Assembly: GCA_005792355.1 (NCBI GenBank)
Contig: SXSC01000098.1
Span: forward strand, 1 to 34,338
Reading direction: 5' to 3'
Length of the DNA: 34,338 nucleotides
Origin: Opitutaceae bacterium
GTDB taxonomy: Bacteria > Verrucomicrobiota > Verrucomicrobiia > Opitutales > Opitutaceae
A program made the position numbers and the translations under genes. Every line of letters begins with the position of its first letter. Positions within the stretch are counted from its first letter, which is position 1. Below are positions 16,825-26,184 of the stretch, in pieces. The notes beneath the pieces are model-generated. The model had not been told where the DNA came from. It ran no database searches and was given only the letters and a program-made list of their open reading frames with translations.

Positions 16825-17835
16825 TCACGTGCCTTCGTACACCGCCGCGAGCTCGAGCAGCAATTTCTCCAGTTCCTGGAAATATTTCTCCTCGCTCAGT
16901 TTCGCCTTCCGGCCGCGCAAATCCGCCAGCTGCAGCTCCAGCGCATCGCGCCGGGCGCGGATCGCGGGATCGAGCTGCTGCTCGGCCGCACTGCGCACGA
17001 GATGAAACTGATGTGCGCGCGGGCCGTCGGGCGCGGCACCGTCCTTCGCGCGCTTCGTCGCCAATACTCCGCGGAACCAGTCCGCCGGCGTGCCGAGCCC
17101 GTCGCCATTGTCGTCGACCAGCGCGTGCTCGGTCGCGAGGCGCCCCTCCGTCTTGTAGAACTCCGCCGTGCGATGCGACGCACTGAGGAACGACTCGAGC
17201 AGCGACACCTGTCCATCCTTGTCGAGATCGCTCTTCGGATCCGGCAAAGCTTCCGCCAGAAATTTGCCGAAGCGGGCGTAGTTCTGTTCGTGTCCGCTGC
17301 GCGTCGCACTGACGATGACGCGCCCAGGCGCGGCAAGCCTGGCCAGAAAGGGCGCGCTCGACGAGGTCGTGTCGATGATGGCCAGCGGACGGCGGAACGG
17401 CTGCAGCCACTCCGCGAGATCCGTCGCCGATAGATCCGGACCGCGCAGATTCAATTTGGCCTCGTTCCCGTCAAAGGTGCCGTGCCCCACCAGAATGAGC
17501 CACAGTTCACCGGGGCCGCCTTTTTCCTCGGACTTGAGCACCTGTTTGAGGCGTTCCCGATCGGGAACCGCGCCGATGGCCAAGACGTCCCCAATCGCGA
17601 GGTGGCTGGCCCCTGCCTTGGTGCTCAGCTTTGCCCAGGCTTCAAATTGCAGCGCAAAATCGGCGGCAAACTCACCCTCCCCCGGCGCGCCGCCCACGAC
17701 GATGACGGTGGATCTTGTGGCCGGAATTGTTGCCGCGGCGGCGCAGCTTACGCCGATCGCCACCGCGGTGCACCGCCCCGCGGCAATCAGGCGGGTGAGG
17801 GCACCCGCACTCCATCGGCAGAGGAGTGATCTCAT
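16825..17835 (-). CDS. caspase/legumain-like protein with two EF-hand loops, probable pseudo-peptidase
   Basis: This 336-residue protein has an N-terminal hydrophobic region (VAIGVSCAAAA). The core resembles clan CD (caspase/C13-like) folds: strand TVIVVGG, a strand ending ELWLILVGHGTFDG with the family His (His118), and a strand LAIIDTTSSSAPFL, where the catalytic Cys expected after the aspartate is replaced by Thr156-Thr157. A strand GRVIVSATRSGHEQNYARFG follows. Residues 203-214 (DLDKDGQVSLLE) and 241-252 (DDNGDGLGTPAD) fit the 12-residue EF-hand calcium-loop pattern. The C-terminus is a basic coiled coil. It is the last gene of the MoxR operon; its ATG overlaps the previous stop (ATGA, 17832-17835). 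Fold assignment is moderate; loss of Cys catalysis is inferred. Confidence 0.7.
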   Translation of the reverse strand: MRSLLCRWSAGALTRLIAAGRCTAVAIGVSCAAAATIPATRSTVIVVGGAPGEGEFAADFALQFEAWAKLSTKAGASHLAIGDVLAIGAVPDRERLKQVLKSEEKGGPGELWLILVGHGTFDGNEAKLNLRGPDLSATDLAEWLQPFRRPLAIIDTTSSSAPFLARLAAPGRVIVSATRSGHEQNYARFGKFLAEALPDPKSDLDKDGQVSLLESFLSASHRTAEFYKTEGRLATEHALVDDNGDGLGTPADWFRGVLATKRAKDGAAPDGPRAHQFHLVRSAAEQQLDPAIRARRDALELQLADLRGRKAKLSEEKYFQELEKLLLELAAVYEGT

Positions 17836-20216
17836 GGCATTCCTTTCCAGCGGCGCAGTCCCCACTCGGCCAGCAGGCAGGCGAGCGCGAAGCCAAACAT
17901 CAACGGCGTATGCCACGCCGGATACGACCACGTCTCCATCACTGGCGCCCGCAATTCCGGGAGACGGCGCACAAATTTATCCAGCTCCTCCGCGGCGACG
18001 ACCTGCCCGCCGGTCTTGCGGGCGATTTCCTCCATCAAGGCCAGATTGGGGATGAGCGAGCGAAACTCCTCCGCGGCGAGATCCGTGCTCCAGCCCGCCT
18101 CGCCCCGGCCGAGATCCGCCCCGGCGTGGTTCTTCACGATGGCGGTCGCCTTGAAACCGCCCGTTTGCCGCGGCACATAGGTAATCTGATACAGCCCCGG
18201 CTCGCTGAGCGCCGGTTCCGCCTCGAGCTTGAGCGTGGCGCCCGCGACCCCGCCAGCGCCCTCGAACCCGACCGGTTCCACTTCGACCATGACCGCCGCG
18301 TCATCCACCGGTTGGAATTTTTCGTCCCGCACGCGCACCTGCACCCGCACCGCCCCACTGGCATCGGCGAGGACCGGCTCCGCGGTGGTCTGGACGCGCA
18401 ACGGCACATCCGCGATCAACCAGCGCACCAGCTGCCGCCACGCGCGATCCATGTCGTCATGCGCGGCGGCATCCTTCATCCCCCAGCGCCACATGTCGCC
18501 AATCATCAGCGCGGCGGTGCGGCCGCGCCCAAAGCGCTGCACCGCGAGCGCGGGAAACTCGGCGCCCTTTTCATCCCGCACGCTGGCAATCACCGTCGCA
18601 CCCGGCTTCAACGCCCGGACACGATTGAAGACCTCGAACGGCGGCATGAAGTCGATCCGCGCCCGTTCGTCGGCCTCGTTGTCCCGCAGCCGCGCCCACG
18701 GCTGCAGCCAGCCCTCGCGCGCCAGCTGAAACTGCAGCTTGCCCGGCGTTCCCGCCGTGCCTTCGTCGCGGTCGAGATAAACCGGCAGCATGTCACCCAC
18801 CGGCGTGCGCAGATACTTGCCCTCGTGAAAACTCTCCATGCCGCCCAGCATCAGAAAACCACCTCCGCGCTCCGACACGAATTTCTGGAGCAGCTGCGCC
18901 TGATCGGGCGAGAAGAACTCCGCCTCCAGATCATCGAGAATCACGGCGTGATAGCCGTACAGTTCCTCCGCCGTACGCGGAAACCCGGCGCGCAACTCCA
19001 CTTCGTCGCGCGTGTTGAGGCGCACCAGCACCGGTTGATCGTAGCGCTGCACTTCCTCGGGCGACTGGGCGCCGAAGCCGCGGAACAGCGGGTTGCTCGT
19101 CTCGCCCGCCCGCCCGCGAAAATCGAATTTCGGCTCGCGCTTCGCCACCCGGATCAGGCCAACCAGCTGCACCTGCTCGTCAATCTGCACGGCGCGGTTG
19201 AGAAACTTGAACTCCCAGTTCGGGCGACCCGACACATACAGCACCCGGAACGGGCCCTGCCCGCGATCCACGGTAAACGCGCGCGTGTTGTTGGCCAGCG
19301 TCGCCTCCTCCGTCGGGCCGGCCGGCGTCGCCCCGGCCAGGGCCGCCTCAGCCGGCGTGCTGACCCGCACCTGATAGAACGACAGCCCGGGTTGATCCGG
19401 CTTAAGCTGGAACCGGAAGGGCAGCACCTCGCCGTCGGCCCGCGCATTCGCCGTCTGCTCCAGCACGGTCTTGCCCGTGCGATCGACCAACCGCGCGGTC
19501 ACCGGCCGGCCGCGATAACCGGTCGAGACCACATCGGCCTGCAACGTCACCGGCGCATCCTCGAACGAACTCTGCCCCACCGTGACCTGCTGCACCGCGA
19601 TGTCCTGCACGGCGTCGCGCCGGCCGAAGACGACCGGGTAGATCGGCGGCAACCCACGCAGGTCCGGGACGGCGGCGCCCGCCAGGTCGGTGGCATTGCC
19701 ATCCGTGAGCAGCAGGACACCGGCCAGCGGCCGGCCCTGGAAGCGATCGCCGAGGGTGCGCAGGGCCGAGCCCAGCGCCGTGGCGAGACCGTCAAATTTC
19801 AGCTCGGAGAAGTCCTTGGTCGACTGCAGGCGTGTATCAAAAAGATAACGACGGACGTCGAACGCCGCCGCGAGCGACACCTGCCAGGGCGAAATTAGCG
19901 GATCAAGCTGTGCGCGGAGCGCCTCGCCGCGACTGCGCGTCTCACCGCGATCGCGCACCTGCAGGCCCTGGCTGTTGTCGGCCAGCACCGCAAAAAGGTT
20001 GGCGCCCGGTCGCGCACGCTGCCCCAGCCAGAGGGGTTCCAACACGCAGAGCGCCAGCGCCGCCAGGCCGAGGGCCTTCAAGGCTAGGCAGACCCAGCGC
20101 AACGGGTGCCCGGCCGTGGCCCGGTAGCTCCACGCCAGCACCAGAACCGCGACAAGGCCAAACCCGACCATCGGCCAGAGCCAGTTCCAACCGGAGAAGG
20201 TGAGCGAGGTGCTCAT
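17832..20216 (-). CDS. membrane protein with VWA-like and glutamine-amidotransferase-like domains
   Basis: The protein has 794 residues. Two N-terminal membrane helices (WLWPMVGFGLVAVLVLAWSY and WVCLALKALGLAALALCVLE) are followed by a VWA-like domain whose metal site is degenerate: VLADNSQG (Asp80, Ser82) lacks the second serine, though LLLTDGNATDL is present. An Ig-like segment comes next. Around residues 420-460 lies a class I glutamine-amidotransferase-like fold (YHAVILDDLEAEFFSPDQ, then GGGFLMLGGMESF), with Gly-Gly-Met at the nucleophile turn instead of a Cys, so amidotransferase activity is unlikely. A last membrane helix (LMFGFALACLLAEWGL) ends the protein. Both ends overlap neighbouring operon genes by ATGA. 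Such proteins accompany MoxR ATPases in several phyla. Confidence 0.8.
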   Translation of the reverse strand: MSTSLTFSGWNWLWPMVGFGLVAVLVLAWSYRATAGHPLRWVCLALKALGLAALALCVLEPLWLGQRARPGANLFAVLADNSQGLQVRDRGETRSRGEALRAQLDPLISPWQVSLAAAFDVRRYLFDTRLQSTKDFSELKFDGLATALGSALRTLGDRFQGRPLAGVLLLTDGNATDLAGAAVPDLRGLPPIYPVVFGRRDAVQDIAVQQVTVGQSSFEDAPVTLQADVVSTGYRGRPVTARLVDRTGKTVLEQTANARADGEVLPFRFQLKPDQPGLSFYQVRVSTPAEAALAGATPAGPTEEATLANNTRAFTVDRGQGPFRVLYVSGRPNWEFKFLNRAVQIDEQVQLVGLIRVAKREPKFDFRGRAGETSNPLFRGFGAQSPEEVQRYDQPVLVRLNTRDEVELRAGFPRTAEELYGYHAVILDDLEAEFFSPDQAQLLQKFVSERGGGFLMLGGMESFHEGKYLRTPVGDMLPVYLDRDEGTAGTPGKLQFQLAREGWLQPWARLRDNEADERARIDFMPPFEVFNRVRALKPGATVIASVRDEKGAEFPALAVQRFGRGRTAALMIGDMWRWGMKDAAAHDDMDRAWRQLVRWLIADVPLRVQTTAEPVLADASGAVRVQVRVRDEKFQPVDDAAVMVEVEPVGFEGAGGVAGATLKLEAEPALSEPGLYQITYVPRQTGGFKATAIVKNHAGADLGRGEAGWSTDLAAEEFRSLIPNLALMEEIARKTGGQVVAAEELDKFVRRLPELRAPVMETWSYPAWHTPLMFGFALACLLAEWGLRRWKGMP

Positions 20217-23200
20217 TTGTCCTTGCCGAGCTCCTCGTAGTAACGCCGCACCGAGTCAGAGAAACGGTTGGGCACCGGATCGCGATCGATCGGCGCCAAC
20301 GAATCCTTCGACTCGCGGCGCGCCAGCTCCTCGGCGACCCGATTGCGCACTTCGACGAGCGGTTTCACAATCTTGAGATCCACGACCGTCCAGTCCGGCT
20401 TCTTCAAATCCTGACGGACATCGCGCCGGATCTGGCGGGCCTGTTGCAGGGCCGAGGCAATCGCGTTGCGCAGTTCCGGAGAGTCGACGAGCTCCTCGAC
20501 ATCCCGCAATCGTTCCGCCCAGCGGTTAAATTCCTCGCCGGTGAGCGGGCCGCGATTGACCGGGCCAAATTCGCCACCACCGAGTCCGCCGCCGCGATCG
20601 TCGCCACCGCTGAAAACTCGATCGAGCGAGAGACCTCCCCGCTCGTTTGCGCCACCGCCAGCCTGCTGACCACCCTTCCGTCGGCCATCCGCCAGCTGCC
20701 CGCGCCCGCCCCGCCCTGGTTGACGGCCGTCACGTTCGCCGGCCTGCTGCTGGCCTTGTCCACCCTGGCCGCCGTCCCCTTCGCCTGCCTGGGCCGTCTG
20801 CGACTGGCCTGCCTGTCCTTGGCCGGGCTGCTGCCCCTTGCCGGCTTGTTTCCCCTGGCCGGGTTGTTTCCCATCGCGGCCACCCTGACCTCGTTGGCCC
20901 GGTTCATTGCCATCGCGACCCGGTTCACCGGTTTGTCCGGGCTGCTGGCCAGGTTCTCCCTCCGGCGTGCCCGCCAGTCGTTGATCGCCCCGACCGCCGC
21001 GACCCGCCTGCTCGCCGGGTTGCTGACCCGGCGTGGCCCCCCCCGGTTGCTGCGCGCCCCCGGCCGCCTGCGCTAGTTCGCGTTGCAATTGATCAGTCAG
21101 TGCGTCCAGTTCCGAGCGCGCGAGCTTCAGCTGTTCGGCATCGTCGCCGAGCACGCTCTCCGCGGCCCGCTCCACTCCGCGTTTCAGATCCTCGATTTCG
21201 CCGCGGGCCCGCTGACCGGCCTGTTGGGCCTGCGGCAGCAAACCCTCGCGCAATAAATCGCTCGTGAGGTCGAGCGCCCGTCCGCCTTCCTCGCGCTCCT
21301 GCGCTTTTTGCAGGCGTTCATTCATGCCGGGCGTCAGCACGCGGCTCCTAATCAATTCCGAGCGCGCCTGCTTGACCGTGTTGATGTCGTCCTGACTGAC
21401 CTTGCGAATGCTGTCGTAAAGCTGCCGCGCGACGAGCGGCTCGGTGTTCTCGGCCTGCTCGGAGATTTGCGTCGCACGATCCACGAGCTTGTTCATCCGT
21501 TCCTTCTGCTCGGCCAGCTGGTCCAGCGTTTCCTTGCGCTCGCCCGAGTCGCTGAGCGACTTGCGTTGCCGCTGCCCGCCGTTGGCCAGGTTGTCGAGCT
21601 TCTGCCCGAGTTGCTCCTGCCGCTGCGCCAGATCGCGCGCCTCGCTGCGCATCTCCCGCAGATCTTCGGCAAACTGACTGGAGTTCTGCTTGCGCATCTC
21701 GTCCTTCATTTCCTGCAGCTGACGCTGCGCCCGGGTCCCCGAAGCAAGCGCCTGCGCGACGGAGCCTTCCGCCGCGGCGTCGGCCGCCTTCTGGATGTCC
21801 TCGCGCGTCTGGTCGAGCTGTTGCCGCTGCTGCGTCATGTTCGATTGGTTCTCGGCGCGATCCATCCGCTGGCGTACTTCGTCCGCATCGGCGAGCATCT
21901 GCCGCTGCTCCTCCTCGAGGCGTTTCAGGCGTTTCCGGATATCTTCCTTCTGTTGCTCCGACGGCGCCTCCTGCAACGCGGCCTGCAGTTCCTTCAACCG
22001 CTCGTTGATATCGTTCTGGCGGCGCGCCAGCTCCTGGAGGCGGTTCATCACGGCCTGTTGTTCCTGGCGCTCCCGATTCTGGGGCGCTTTCGCCTGCCGC
22101 TGGGTCTCGTAGCGATTCTCCGATTGCTGCAGTTCGAGTTGATCAATCTGGCGCTGGTTGCCCTGTTGACCGCCGCCGCCACCACCTTTCTTGGAGTTGC
22201 GGCGCGTGACGTTTGTCTCGCGCGCCTGCATTTTCAAGAGGGCCTGATAGGCGGCTTGCTCAGCCGGCAACGCCTGCGCCAGCGGGCCGGGCACTTTCGC
22301 GGCCTCTTTCAGTTTCTCAATCGCCTTTTCCATTTCCTGCATGGCGGATTTCCACATCGCCTGCTGCCGCGGCGCCGCCGCCTCTTCGGCGGCCTCCTCC
22401 GCCTTCGCCAGGGCCTGCTCCTGCGACTCCAGCACGACTTTCGCATCCGCCACGTAGCCCGGCCGGGCGCCGTCGCGTTGCAGCTTCCAGGTCGCGCTGA
22501 TGATTTGCTTTTGCAGCTCCGCGAGGCGCTGGGCCTGCTGGCCCCCGCCACCCCCGCCCTCGCCTGATTCCTGATTCTGGCTCTCGCGGAAAATCTGGTC
22601 GAACGGGCGCACCTCGGCAAAATACAAGTCGCCGTTCGTGCGGCGCACCTTGCCGTCGGGCCCGATGTCATCGGCCCACGCGAACCAAGAGACCAGATCG
22701 TCCGGCTTCGCCCCGAGTTCCTCCAGACTCAGGAGCTTGGTCAGCGGGCGCTTTTCCTTCGGCCCGCCAGCACGGCCCAGCTCGACGAAGGTCGGCTCCG
22801 CCCCCGCCATCGAATAAGCGATGCCGTACGCCGGCGTGCCGAAATCATCCCAGACCGTTCCCTCGAACATCACTTCCTCGAGCGCCGACGGCTTCACGTC
22901 GCCGCGCGGCGAGGCGAGCCGGATCTCCGGGCGCCGGTTCAGCTGCACGTCGATCACGAAGGGAGCGGCCACCTTGTTCTTGCGGCCTTCCGCGTCGACC
23001 AGCTGCAGATCATAACTGCCGCTCTGCTCCGGCACAAACGCCGCGAGACTCGCCACCGCCTTGTCCGGCGCGACCTTGAGCTCAATCGCCGCCTTCTTCG
23101 CGTCGCGCGAGACCAACCGCGCTGATTTCACGGGCTTGTTCAACTGCAGGGCGAAATCGAGCTGCGTGCCCTCCACCGCGCTGACCCGCCGCGTGTCCTC

Positions 23201-24067
23201 AATGCGTTTCGGCGCCAGCTTGGTGTAATCGGGAAATTTCAGCGCGACGTCGGAGCGCACGAGTCGCGGATGCTCGAAGACCGTGACCTTGAAGTCGCGC
23301 GTCCGCTTTCCGCCATATTCCAGATGGTAGGAAAAGTCGTTCGCGACTTCCGTCACGCTGCCCCCGAACACCGGATCCGCCAGACTCTTCACCAGCGGCA
23401 CGGTGCGCGGAGCCGCGCCGCTCTCGCGCATGACCAGAACCACATTCGACGGCAACGCTCCCCCGAACCGCGCCAGCACCACCAGGCTGTCGCCCCGCTC
23501 GACGCTGGCATCGCCCGGGGTGATCGCCACGCCATCGGCCCCGACCCAGCGCGGGGCTTCGCCGTGGATCCGCGCCACGTGCAGGTTGGTCAGCGCAAGC
23601 CCGAAAAGCCCGAGCGCGAATAAGTGAATCGCCTGGCCCATCAGCAACCGCGACCTGGGCATGATGTCGCGCCAGTCCTGTTCCTGGCTGCGCGCCGTCG
23701 CCTCCTGCAACACGCGATATTGCAGGTACCCCTGCTCCTGCCCGTGCTCGAGTTGCTGTTGTACGGCCGTCAGGAGGAGGCCGTTCAACTCGGGATGTTT
23801 CTGCTCAATCCGGCGCGCCATCCAACGGTAGTCCGGTTCCCTCGTAAAATGATAGATGACCACGCCGACCGCCACGCTGACCGCCACCGCCAGCAGCAAC
23901 GGGAGCGTCCGGGGGGACACAATTCCGATCGCATTCAGTCCCCATCCGAGAGTGATGCTGACGAGCGCCGCTAGCGCCCAGAGTGCGGACAGCATTCGCC
24001 ACACTGCAAACCAGCGTTGCCGCCGTACCACTCGCGCGAGCCTGGTTCTTAGGAAATCGTCATTCAT
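20213..24067 (-). CDS. giant DUF4175-like membrane protein with coiled coil and Gly/Gln-rich region
   Basis: The predicted protein has 1284 residues from MNDDFLRTRLARVVRRQRWF; the ATG at 24067 overlaps the previous stop (ATGA), which decides the start. Three hydrophobic segments lie at about 22-44, 53-73 and 145-165. Residues 170-480 look like extracytoplasmic beta domains. Residues 500-1000 are a long charged coiled coil rich in Gln, Arg and Glu. About 1010-1155 is low-complexity Gly/Gln/Pro/Arg (units such as GQQPGQTGEPGRDGN). A final folded segment of about 100 residues follows (FNRWAERLRDVEELVDSPEL). The layout recalls DUF4175/low-complexity proteins next to MoxR genes in Alphaproteobacteria. 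It probably spans the periplasm as a scaffold; that role is inference. Confidence 0.8.
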   Translation of the reverse strand: MNDDFLRTRLARVVRRQRWFAVWRMLSALWALAALVSITLGWGLNAIGIVSPRTLPLLLAVAVSVAVGVVIYHFTREPDYRWMARRIEQKHPELNGLLLTAVQQQLEHGQEQGYLQYRVLQEATARSQEQDWRDIMPRSRLLMGQAIHLFALGLFGLALTNLHVARIHGEAPRWVGADGVAITPGDASVERGDSLVVLARFGGALPSNVVLVMRESGAAPRTVPLVKSLADPVFGGSVTEVANDFSYHLEYGGKRTRDFKVTVFEHPRLVRSDVALKFPDYTKLAPKRIEDTRRVSAVEGTQLDFALQLNKPVKSARLVSRDAKKAAIELKVAPDKAVASLAAFVPEQSGSYDLQLVDAEGRKNKVAAPFVIDVQLNRRPEIRLASPRGDVKPSALEEVMFEGTVWDDFGTPAYGIAYSMAGAEPTFVELGRAGGPKEKRPLTKLLSLEELGAKPDDLVSWFAWADDIGPDGKVRRTNGDLYFAEVRPFDQIFRESQNQESGEGGGGGGQQAQRLAELQKQIISATWKLQRDGARPGYVADAKVVLESQEQALAKAEEAAEEAAAPRQQAMWKSAMQEMEKAIEKLKEAAKVPGPLAQALPAEQAAYQALLKMQARETNVTRRNSKKGGGGGGQQGNQRQIDQLELQQSENRYETQRQAKAPQNRERQEQQAVMNRLQELARRQNDINERLKELQAALQEAPSEQQKEDIRKRLKRLEEEQRQMLADADEVRQRMDRAENQSNMTQQRQQLDQTREDIQKAADAAAEGSVAQALASGTRAQRQLQEMKDEMRKQNSSQFAEDLREMRSEARDLAQRQEQLGQKLDNLANGGQRQRKSLSDSGERKETLDQLAEQKERMNKLVDRATQISEQAENTEPLVARQLYDSIRKVSQDDINTVKQARSELIRSRVLTPGMNERLQKAQEREEGGRALDLTSDLLREGLLPQAQQAGQRARGEIEDLKRGVERAAESVLGDDAEQLKLARSELDALTDQLQRELAQAAGGAQQPGGATPGQQPGEQAGRGGRGDQRLAGTPEGEPGQQPGQTGEPGRDGNEPGQRGQGGRDGKQPGQGKQAGKGQQPGQGQAGQSQTAQAGEGDGGQGGQGQQQAGERDGRQPGRGGRGQLADGRRKGGQQAGGGANERGGLSLDRVFSGGDDRGGGLGGGEFGPVNRGPLTGEEFNRWAERLRDVEELVDSPELRNAIASALQQARQIRRDVRQDLKKPDWTVVDLKIVKPLVEVRNRVAEELARRESKDSLAPIDRDPVPNRFSDSVRRYYEELGKDK

Positions 24068-26184
24068 GTGGGCACCTCGTTTGATTCCAGCGTCGAGCGC
24101 CGCGCAGTCCAGCCCGCAAGCGCCGACTCGATCAGCAGCACGGCAAGGGTTGCCGCGATAAACCAACGCCAGAGTTTTTGCCGGTTCTCCGCCTCAATCC
24201 CCTGCAGCAGGGTCTTGTTCTCGGCCGGCACCGTTGCGACCGCCGCCGTCCGCGCAACTGGCAGCCCCAGTTGTTCGAGTTCATCCGACCCCAACGGCGC
24301 CGTGCGGCTCTCGTTGGCGTCGAGGTTCACCGCGAATCGCACCGGGCGCGCCCCGCCCGTCACTTCGTAGACGCCGGGCTGCGCCGTCAGGGAAAAAAGC
24401 GTCGACTTGGGCTCCAGCGCGACCGACCCACCCGCCGGACCGCGCACCGCCGTGGCCGCACCATCGGCCGGCAACGCCACGGCGTCACCCACCGCGTATT
24501 GCGTCGAAAAAAATCCGGCTCCTCCGCTCAATTCCAAGAGCGACCACAGGAGCGGCACAAACTTCGACGACACCGCCAGCTGGCTGTCCTCCGGATGCCA
24601 GCCGCTCGCAAGCACATGGAGCCGGCCCTTGCCGATCGGCAGGTCGAGCAGCGCCGGATCGCCCGAGTCGAACTTCACCACGGCACGGGCCCCCGGCATC
24701 GCCGTCGCGTCGATTTTCCGGAATCGCCAAAAGTGAATCTTGGTGAAGTCGCTGTACCGCGGATCGGCAAACGGGGCAAACAGCGGATGCTGAAAATCAA
24801 TCTCGGCCAACATCGCGTATGAGCTCGGCCGGATCTCATCCAGCCGCACCGGCTCGCGGCCCGCCAGCACCCCCAAGGTCGCTCCGCTCCCGGCATCGGC
24901 CTTCTTCGGCGCAAAGACGATGGTCTTGCCCAATTCCGCCTGGCCCCGCAGAGCCGCTGCGAGTTCCGCGGACACCGCCTCCGTCACAAAGATCACGGTG
25001 GCCGCCACCACGTCCTCCGGATTCAGCGTGGCCGAGGGCGCAACCGCCACCACCCGCACCGCGACCCGCGGCGTCTCCGAAAATGCCCGGCGCAGGAAGA
25101 ACAGCGGTTGCTTGGCGTCCTCGGCCACATCGGTCCCGATCCAGAGAACCGTCGCACGTTGCTGGGCCGGCGGGATGAAGTACACCGTGTTGTCGAACGG
25201 CTCGTCATCGCCCGTCAGGGCAATTTGCGTCAAGCCGGCCTCGCCCTTCGGCACCGGCACCGCAAAGACCCGGCTCTGGCCGGGCGGCACATAAGCATCG
25301 ATCGTTGCACCTACCGTCTCCGCGCCGCCGTCGGCGGCGGCACCACGCGTCCAGCCCAGCCGGAACTGTTCACGCGTGGCTTCGGGAGAATTGGTCACGC
25401 GCACCCGCACGGGCGCATCGGCCGATCTCGTCGAGTCGGGTCCGTCGGCGACGAGTTGCACGCCCGCGTTGGCCGGATCGCGCCCCTTCACCGTCTCGAC
25501 CAGGAGGTCCACACCCTTGGGCCATTCGTAGGCTTGGAGAGCATCGAGCCGGCTGCCGGCCTGCAAATCGCTCACGAGCACAATCTGACGCGGCCCCGGC
25601 GCGGTCTTGCCTTCGTCTTCCGCGAGAGACTCGGCGGCGGTCACGATCGCGTTCCCCAGGTGGGTGCCCGCCCAGCCCGGCGAAATGGCCGCCAGCCGGC
25701 CCAGCGCCAACCCCACCCGCTCGCCCGGCGCGGCCCGGTTCCAGTCTTCAAACGACACCAGCGCGCCCGCCTTGTGATCGAAGGGGAAAATCGCCACTTG
25801 ATCGGCCGGACCAGCGCGGCGCAGCACCTCCTCGACCCGCTCGCGCGCCGCCGCCCACAGCCCGTCGCGCCGCATGCTCGCGCTCGTATCGACCAACACC
25901 GCGATGCGCTTCGGCTGCGCCGCCGTCGGATCGTCGATCGGCGTCTGGCGCAGGAACGGCCGGGCAAAACCGAGGGCCAGCAACGCCAGCGCCACACAGC
26001 GGAGAATCAACAGGAGAATGTGCTCCAGCCGGTGGCGTTTCGAGAGTCGCGGCGGACTCGGCCGGAGAAACATGAGCGAGCTGAAGCGCAACTTTTCCCG
26101 CGTCGTCCGGCGCACCAGATGGTAGATGATCGGCCCCGCCAGCGCGAGCCCACCCAGGAGAAAAAAGGGCGCGAGAAAATTCAC
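24064..26184 (-). CDS. BatA-type VWA membrane protein
   Basis: The protein has 706 residues. It begins MNFLAPFFLLGGLALAGPII, the aerotolerance-regulator (BatA) N-terminal helix, followed by HLVRRTTREKLRFSSLMFL and a second helix near residues 55-77. A VWA domain follows with an intact metal-ion site start, VLVDTSASM (Asp99, Ser101, Ser103), and a later IVLVSDLQAG strand. The middle and C-terminal parts contain beta domains and a GATase-like segment; the protein ends with a membrane helix WFIAATLAVLLIESALAGW. VWA domains of this type are partners of MoxR ATPases, which are thought to load or remodel metal-bound VWA proteins. It overlaps both neighbours by four bases. Confidence 0.88.
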   Translation of the reverse strand: MNFLAPFFLLGGLALAGPIIYHLVRRTTREKLRFSSLMFLRPSPPRLSKRHRLEHILLLILRCVALALLALGFARPFLRQTPIDDPTAAQPKRIAVLVDTSASMRRDGLWAAARERVEEVLRRAGPADQVAIFPFDHKAGALVSFEDWNRAAPGERVGLALGRLAAISPGWAGTHLGNAIVTAAESLAEDEGKTAPGPRQIVLVSDLQAGSRLDALQAYEWPKGVDLLVETVKGRDPANAGVQLVADGPDSTRSADAPVRVRVTNSPEATREQFRLGWTRGAAADGGAETVGATIDAYVPPGQSRVFAVPVPKGEAGLTQIALTGDDEPFDNTVYFIPPAQQRATVLWIGTDVAEDAKQPLFFLRRAFSETPRVAVRVVAVAPSATLNPEDVVAATVIFVTEAVSAELAAALRGQAELGKTIVFAPKKADAGSGATLGVLAGREPVRLDEIRPSSYAMLAEIDFQHPLFAPFADPRYSDFTKIHFWRFRKIDATAMPGARAVVKFDSGDPALLDLPIGKGRLHVLASGWHPEDSQLAVSSKFVPLLWSLLELSGGAGFFSTQYAVGDAVALPADGAATAVRGPAGGSVALEPKSTLFSLTAQPGVYEVTGGARPVRFAVNLDANESRTAPLGSDELEQLGLPVARTAAVATVPAENKTLLQGIEAENRQKLWRWFIAATLAVLLIESALAGWTARRSTLESNEVPT

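Noticed and set aside
17826..19898. 690-codon plus-strand open frame
   Set aside because: It is antisense to the VWA/GATase-like gene. Its translation is His/Arg/Pro-rich and matches nothing, as expected for the complement of a GC-biased gene.
20660..21040. Tandem DNA repeat
   Set aside because: The repetition is at amino-acid level (Gly/Gln/Pro units) with irregular unit length. It is better described as a low-complexity protein segment.
21308..22567. 419-codon Leu-rich plus-strand frame that looks like a membrane protein
   Set aside because: It is the complement of the Gln/Glu-rich coiled coil (CAG/GAG codons read as CTG/CTC), so the leucine content is an artefact.
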